NCBI GenBank assembly: GCA_002762915.1
Contig: PCYF01000008.1
Span: 1-7,504 of the forward strand
Reading direction: 5' to 3'
DNA length: 7,504 nucleotides
Source of the DNA: Candidatus Woesearchaeota archaeon CG10_big_fil_rev_8_21_14_0_10_32_9
GTDB lineage: Archaea; Nanobdellota; Nanobdellia; Woesearchaeales; 21-14-0-10-32-9
The notes below the pieces were generated by a model. It had not been told where the DNA came from. It saw nothing but the letters and a program-made list of their open reading frames with translations, and did no database searches. The position numbers and the translations under genes are program-made. Below, piece by piece: positions 5,073-7,504 of this stretch; position 1 is the stretch's first letter, and every line of letters begins with the position of its first letter.

Positions 5073-5552
5073 ATGACTAAAGTTGAAAGAAATTACACTA
5101 TTCCTTTAAGAAAAGGCTTTGTAAAAGTTCCTAAATATTACAGGAGCAAGAGAGCTATTAATCAAATTAAAGATTTTGTAGTAAAACATATGAAAGTTGA
5201 AGAAGTAAAACTTGGTAAGAATCTTAACGAGTTCATTTGGCACCATGGAATTAAAAATCCGCCTGGAAAAGTTAAGGTAAAGATTACTAAAAATGATTCG
5301 GTGGCAACAGTTGAATTAGAAGGTTTTGATTACAAAATCGATAAAATTCAAACTGAGAAAACAGATGCACCAACTTCGTTTAAAGATAAATTAGCATCAA
5401 AATTAAAGATGCCTGAAAAACAAACTGAAGATGTTGAAGAAGTTTCTGAACCAAAAGAGAAACCAACAAAAGTTTCTACAAAGAGTGTTTCAACAGAAGA
5501 TTCAGAGAAGAAAATTGTTAAAAAGGCAAAAGTTGAAGAATCTAAAAACTAA
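5073..5552 (+). CDS. rpl31e: Large ribosomal subunit protein eL31 with long charged tail
   Basis: A 50S protein placed near the exit tunnel. The core (about residues 1-92) shows the eL31 landmarks: VERNYTIPLRKGFVKVPKYYRSKRAINQIKDFVVKHMKVEEVKLGKNLNEFIWHHGIKNPPGKVKVKI. These include ERxYTIPLR, KRA..qIk.Fv.kHMK and LNe.iW..Gi.nPP. Archaeal eL31 is normally about 80-95 residues; this protein has 159. The extra ~65 residues (from about 95) are Lys/Glu/Ser/Thr-rich low complexity (MPEKQTEDVEEVSEPKEK...) ending KKAKVEESKN, similar in character to the eS19 tail (KVAKVEST). The tail is probably disordered and solvent-exposed, as inferred from composition. It is the last gene of the operon; a T-run follows the stop. 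Confidence 0.95.
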   Translation: MTKVERNYTIPLRKGFVKVPKYYRSKRAINQIKDFVVKHMKVEEVKLGKNLNEFIWHHGIKNPPGKVKVKITKNDSVATVELEGFDYKIDKIQTEKTDAPTSFKDKLASKLKMPEKQTEDVEEVSEPKEKPTKVSTKSVSTEDSEKKIVKKAKVEESKN

Positions 5553-5565
5553 TTTTATTTTTTTT
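5553..5565 (+). terminator. T-run terminator after eL31
   Basis: TTTT-A-TTTTTTTT begins directly after the eL31 stop codon at 5550-5552. Archaeal intrinsic termination needs only a run of T, with no hairpin, so this is a good end for the eS19-eL39-eL31 transcript. On the other strand it reads as A and gives no stop signal for the convergent gene. Confidence 0.65.
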
Positions 5566-5595
5566 ATTAAACTTTAATTATTGTATTTCTAAAGA

Positions 5596-5922
5596 TTATT
5601 TGCTTAGAACCAATACTTCTATTTTCTTTAATACAGAATCAAGAGCAACAAAAATGTTTCTATCTATTACTTCTGATGCTTCTACTTTTCCATCATAAAG
5701 TACTCTAGCGTGAATTTCAAATTTTTCTGATCCTGGAGTTTTGTGAACTTCCTTCAAATGAATATTAAGAGATTCATATCCTTTTACGTTATCTGAGAAT
5801 TTTCTTGCGTAGCTTCCTACTAATTTTTTTACAACAATTATTTCTGCTGGTTTGAGCTCCTTGAATCCAGAAAGTACTATTTGTCCACCCAACTGCATAT
5901 CTTCTTCATCCAAACCAACCAC
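5596..5922 (-). CDS. Small HPF/RaiA-like protein (possible ribosome-associated factor)
   Basis: A 108-residue protein, or shorter if a later start is used. The pattern is a first strand (QIVLSGFKEL, about 14-23), a helix (AEIIVVKKLVGSYARKF, 26-42), a strand ESLNIHLKEVHKT (50-62), a strand EKFEIHARVLYDGKVEASEV (66-85), and a helix DRNIFVALDSVLKKIEVLVLSK (87-108). Strand-helix-strand-strand-strand-helix with an 'a...drNlf.ALd..l.kle' end resembles the HPF/RaiA (ribosome hibernation) fold. Neighbouring ribosomal genes agree with that, but this is weak structural analogy and it may be a lineage-specific family. The start is ambiguous. GTG at 5922 is 28-29 nt from the TATA box and could be leaderless. 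TTG at 5913 has GGGTG 6 nt upstream, as at the 650 gene. ATG at 5898 (MQLGGQI) is also possible. Convergent with eL31, divergent from eL15. Confidence 0.7.
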   Translation of the reverse strand: MVGLDEEDMQLGGQIVLSGFKELKPAEIIVVKKLVGSYARKFSDNVKGYESLNIHLKEVHKTPGSEKFEIHARVLYDGKVEASEVIDRNIFVALDSVLKKIEVLVLSK

Positions 5923-5946
5923 CCAACCTTACTTTTGTATGTCAAA

Positions 5947-5954
5947 TTTATATA
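5947..5954 (-). promoter_or_regulatory. TATA box for the HPF-like gene
   Basis: TATATAAA on the minus strand is preceded by an A-rich BRE-like stretch. Transcription is expected near 5925, which would make GTG at 5922 nearly leaderless or leave about 12 nt before TTG at 5913. Confidence 0.55.
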
Positions 5955-5977
5955 TTTTATGATAACATTTATAAAAT
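5954..5977. repeat. Inverted repeat spanning the divergent eL15 / HPF-like promoters
   Basis: ATTTTAT (5954-5960) and ATAAAAT (5971-5977) are perfect inverted 7-nt arms separated by 10 nt. They lie between and over the two opposing TATA boxes. This could be a symmetric operator or simply a by-product of facing AT-rich promoters. Confidence 0.35.
5968..5975 (+). promoter_or_regulatory. TATA box for eL15
   Basis: TTTATAAA predicts transcription from about 5997 and thus a leader near 67 nt before the eL15 ATG. It is back-to-back with the promoter of the HPF-like gene, the two boxes being about 21 nt apart centre to centre. Confidence 0.55.
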
Positions 5978-6005
5978 AATCTTGATTCTCGAGGATAGTT
6001 GATGT

Positions 6006-6021
6006 GGCGAGTAGCTTCGCT
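6006..6021 (+). promoter_or_regulatory. Small hairpin in the eL15 leader
   Basis: GCGA (6007-6010) pairs with TCGC (6017-6020) around the 6-nt loop GTAGCT, and a G-U pair extends the stem to 5 bp. It is a locally GC-rich island in very AT-rich DNA, inside the predicted leader. It could be a feedback-control element; unproven. Confidence 0.35.
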
Positions 6022-6063
6022 GAAAACAATTAATAAAAAAAGAATAAGAATGGAGGCTGAAAG

Positions 6064-6633
6064 ATGGGATATCTAAAATATGTAAAAGATGCTTGGCAAA
6101 ATAATGCTAAAGAGTTTGCCGAAATTAGACAAGCAAGAAAAATAGTGTGGAGAAAAGAAGAAGCCACAGCAAGAATTGAAAGACCTACTAGGCTTGATAG
6201 GGCAAGAGCTGCTGGGTACAAAGCTAAGCAAGGATTCATTGTTGTAAGACAAAGAGTTTCTAGAGGCGGAAGACAACACGCAGACATTAAAGGCGGAAGA
6301 AAAACTGCAAATTCTGGTCAAAGAAAATATGTTTCTAAGAACTATCAACAGATTGCTGAAGAAAAAGTAAATAGAAAGTTTCCTAATTGTGAGATTCTTA
6401 ATAGTTATTTACTTGATTCTGATGGAAAATATTATTGGTATGAAGTAATTGCACTTGATAGAACTAATCCTAGTGTTTATCTTAATAGAAATACTTCTTG
6501 GGCTTTAGATACTAGAGGAAAAGCATACAGAGGCTTAACTAGTGCTGGAAGAAAAGCTAGAGGCCTTAGAAGAAAAGGTATGGGGACTGAAAAGATCAGA
6601 CCTAGTTTGAATGCAAACAAAGGCAGACACTAA
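6064..6633 (+). CDS. rpl15e: Large ribosomal subunit protein eL15
   Basis: A core 50S protein of archaea and eukaryotes, 189 residues, a normal archaeal length. Family features throughout are MGYLKYVKDAWQNN, WRKEEATARIERPTRLDRARAAGYKAKQGFIVVRQRVSRGGRQ (the highly conserved R..RPTRLDRAR.LGYKAKQG core), GGRKTANSGQRKYVSKNYQQIAEEKVNRKFPNCEILNSYLLDSDGKYYWYEVIALDRTNPSV and the C-terminal RGLTSAGRKARGLRRKGMGTEKIRPS. It is followed by NANKGRH. GGAGG at 6052-6056 is a strong binding site 7 nt before the ATG. Arg is encoded almost only by AGA, unlike the adjacent pilin genes. It appears monocistronic, with T-runs following. Confidence 0.97.
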   Translation: MGYLKYVKDAWQNNAKEFAEIRQARKIVWRKEEATARIERPTRLDRARAAGYKAKQGFIVVRQRVSRGGRQHADIKGGRKTANSGQRKYVSKNYQQIAEEKVNRKFPNCEILNSYLLDSDGKYYWYEVIALDRTNPSVYLNRNTSWALDTRGKAYRGLTSAGRKARGLRRKGMGTEKIRPSLNANKGRH

Positions 6634-6641
6634 TAGAAACA

Positions 6642-6649
6642 TTTATTAA
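6642..6649 (+). promoter_or_regulatory. TATA-like box for the first class III pilin (leaderless)
   Basis: TTTATTAA is centred 26-27 nt before the ATG at 6672, and no Shine-Dalgarno motif exists between them (only T-runs). The mRNA is therefore probably leaderless. The box deviates from the consensus, so the call is moderate. Confidence 0.4.
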
Positions 6650-6652
6650 TTC

Positions 6653-6671
6653 TTTTTTTTATATTTTTTTT
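6653..6671 (+). terminator. Double T-run terminator after eL15
   Basis: Two runs of eight T (6653-6660 and 6664-6671) are separated by ATA. They end directly against the ATG of the next gene. They should stop the eL15 transcript while lying within the initiation region of the pilin gene. Confidence 0.6.
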
Positions 6672-7157
6672 ATGAGTTACTTTAAGCGTGGTCAGGCGGC
6701 TATGGAGTTTTTGGTTACTTATGGTTGGGCTTTTTTGGTTGTTCTTGTGATGGTTGGTGCATTAGCATACTTTGGTGTTTTGAATCCTCAGAATTTAGTG
6801 AGCGATAGATGTACTTCACCTCCCGGTTTTAGTTGTATAGATTATCAAGTAAATTCAGGAAGTACTACTCTTAAATTGAGGAATATGCAGGGACAAACAA
6901 TAAATGTTGCTGGAAGTTTACTTTTCTCAAAGAGTGATGCGACTTCTGTGGAGTGTACTGGTGCGAGTAATGTGCTTGATGGTGCTGAATTTACTTTATA
7001 TTGTTCTGGAATAATGTACAATTATCAAACAAATTCTTTTGTTTCAGGAGAAAAAATCAAAGCAGACATAGGTGTTACTTATTATAAAACGATGAGTGGT
7101 TCTAGTTATTCTAAAACTGTACAGACATCACTTGTATCAACATATTCGAATTCTTAA
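6672..7157 (+). CDS. Class III signal-peptide (type IV pilin-like) protein, copy 1
   Basis: A 161-residue prepilin-like surface protein. The N-terminus MSYFKRG-QAAMEFLVTYGWA has the archaeal class III signal peptide. Cleavage is expected after Arg6-Gly7 by an EppA/PibD-type prepilin peptidase, leaving mature Gln at +1 and Glu at +5 (Q-x-x-x-E), the pilin assembly hallmark. The helix at about 13-36 (FLVTYGWAFLVVLVMVGALAYFGV) would form the filament core. The exterior domain (about 38-161) is Ser/Thr/Asn-rich and beta-like, with Cys47 and Cys55 (CTSPPGFSC) and Cys95 and Cys111, enough for two disulfides. The tail is a flexible SSYSKTVQTSLVSTYSNS. Start ATG has no binding site; a TATA-like box at 26-27 nt suggests leaderless translation. 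Codons shift from T/G-ending in the N-terminal module to A-ending downstream, consistent with a mosaic gene. Copy 2 follows at 7258. Confidence 0.88.
   Translation: MSYFKRGQAAMEFLVTYGWAFLVVLVMVGALAYFGVLNPQNLVSDRCTSPPGFSCIDYQVNSGSTTLKLRNMQGQTINVAGSLLFSKSDATSVECTGASNVLDGAEFTLYCSGIMYNYQTNSFVSGEKIKADIGVTYYKTMSGSSYSKTVQTSLVSTYSNS
6683..6788 (+). repeat. Direct repeat, copy A: pilin N-terminal module
   Basis: These 106 nt match 7272-7377 with only three differences by eye (6744, 6746 and 6788), including a 61-nt perfect run at 6683-6743. The offset is 589 nt. Similarity then drops; only short conserved protein motifs (NLVSDRC, PPGFSC, DYQV) continue. Identity at synonymous sites points to recent duplication or gene conversion. 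Confidence 0.85.
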
Positions 7158-7188
7158 TGAGCTTTGTACTTTTAGTTTTATGAAAAGC

Positions 7189-7196
7189 TTTAAATA
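7189..7196 (+). promoter_or_regulatory. TATA box for pilin copy 2
   Basis: TTTAAATA is preceded by the BRE-like GAAAAGC and is the cleanest box A in the window. Transcription is expected near 7220, giving a leader of about 38 nt that contains GAGGTGA (7246-7252) before the ATG at 7258. Copy 2 can therefore be expressed separately from copy 1. Confidence 0.6.
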
Positions 7197-7245
7197 TGAA
7201 TTATTGTAGAAGTGTTTTAGGATTTAGTTTTACATTAAAAATGTT

Positions 7246-7252
7246 GAGGTGA
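7246..7252 (+). promoter_or_regulatory. Ribosome binding site for pilin copy 2
   Basis: GAGGTGA is a strong Shine-Dalgarno match, 5 nt before the ATG at 7258. Copy 1 has no such site, so the two paralogues differ in initiation mode. Confidence 0.65.
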
Positions 7253-7257
7253 AGTGT

Positions 7258-7504
7258 ATGGTTTTTTTTGGTAAGCGTGGTCAGGCGGCTATGGAGTTTT
7301 TGGTTACTTATGGTTGGGCTTTTTTGGTTGTTTTGGTGATGGTTGGTGCATTAGCATACTTTGGTGTTTTGAATCCGCAGAATCTTGTGAGTGATAGGTG
7401 TATTGCTCCTCCGGGTTTTAGTTGTGAGGATTATCAGGTTTCTGCTACTAGTGGTGTTACTGTTAAGTTGAAGAATGGTTTGGGTTTTACTATGTATGTT
7501 ATGA
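7258..7504 (+). CDS. Class III signal-peptide (type IV pilin-like) protein, copy 2, partial
   Basis: The frame is open to the right edge, so 82 residues are visible and the C-terminus is missing. MVFFGKRG-QAAMEFLVTYGWAFLVVLVMVGALAYFGVLNPQ repeats the copy 1 signal peptide and helix: prepilin cleavage after KRG, mature Gln +1, Glu +5. It continues NLVSDRCIAPPGFSCEDYQVSATSGVTVKLKNGLGF, keeping the paired cysteines (C-x7-C) and DYQV but otherwise diverging from copy 1. Codons stay T/G-ending (GTT, GGT, ACT, TTG, AAG) throughout, unlike the body of copy 1. It has its own TATA box and Shine-Dalgarno site. It is presumably a minor or alternative pilin of the same filament, which is inference. Confidence 0.87.
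   Translation, partial: MVFFGKRGQAAMEFLVTYGWAFLVVLVMVGALAYFGVLNPQNLVSDRCIAPPGFSCEDYQVSATSGVTVKLKNGLGFTMYVM
7272..7377 (+). repeat. Direct repeat, copy B: pilin N-terminal module
   Basis: Second copy of the 106-nt module at 6683-6788, including the signal peptide, the whole hydrophobic helix and the start of the NPQN linker. Only three mismatches are seen. Confidence 0.85.

Noticed and set aside
5998..6024. Possible C/D box sRNA (TTGATGT ... CTGA) in the eL15 leader
   Set aside because: The C box deviates at two positions, and no second C'/D box pair or terminal stem is present. A short mRNA hairpin explains the segment better.
6030..6348. Minus-strand open frames opposite eL15
   Set aside because: They are Ser/Leu/Phe-rich reverse readings of an Arg/Lys-rich ribosomal gene with no binding site or motif.
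1..7504. CRISPR arrays, transposases, tRNA or rRNA genes
   Set aside because: No regularly spaced repeats, transposase motifs, TTCRA-arm/CCA-like tRNA signatures or rRNA segments were seen on either strand. The only sizeable repeat is the 106-nt pilin module.

Overview
The window is AT-rich archaeal DNA. The translation machinery (eS19, eL39, eL31 and eL15, all archaeal/eukaryotic-type ribosomal proteins), the TATA-box/BRE-like promoters, several leaderless starts and the class III (type IV pilin-like) signal peptides exclude a bacterium. Compact genes, short zinc-ribbon and pilin-like proteins, long low-complexity ribosomal tails and a bacterial-type Lgt suggest a DPANN lineage such as Woesearchaeota/Pacearchaeota. 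That placement is inference from gene style, not a phylogeny.

Layout. Positions 1-523 (minus) hold the N-terminal part of a large polytopic membrane protein that runs off the left edge. Diverging from it, 650-1961 (plus) is a compact three-gene operon: a pilin-like secreted protein, a small two-helix membrane protein and a second pilin-like protein. Convergent to it is a minus-strand block covering 1981-4172. In transcription order this is a 65-aa zinc ribbon, thioredoxin, Lgt (abutting thioredoxin as TAAATG) and an archaeal triosephosphate isomerase, with separate promoter-like boxes before the zinc ribbon, thioredoxin and tpiA. From 4356 the plus strand carries the ribosomal cluster eS19-eL39-eL31, ended by a T-run. 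A convergent small protein with an HPF/RaiA-like pattern follows on the minus strand (5596-5922). It shares a divergent promoter region with eL15 (6064-6633). The right end (6672-7504) holds two tandem class III signal-peptide pilin genes, the second cut by the edge. Their first ~105 nt after the start region are almost identical, while the rest diverges.

How it fits together. Two themes dominate: housekeeping translation genes (four ribosomal proteins plus a possible ribosome-associated factor) and cell-surface or membrane biogenesis (three-gene pilin-like operon, tandem pilins, Lgt, polytopic membrane protein). The most noteworthy items are the tandem pilins with a homogenised N-terminal module and variable body, the uncharacterised three-gene envelope operon, and a catalytically intact-looking Lgt coupled to thioredoxin in an archaeon. 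I see no CRISPR array, transposase, tRNA or rRNA in the window.
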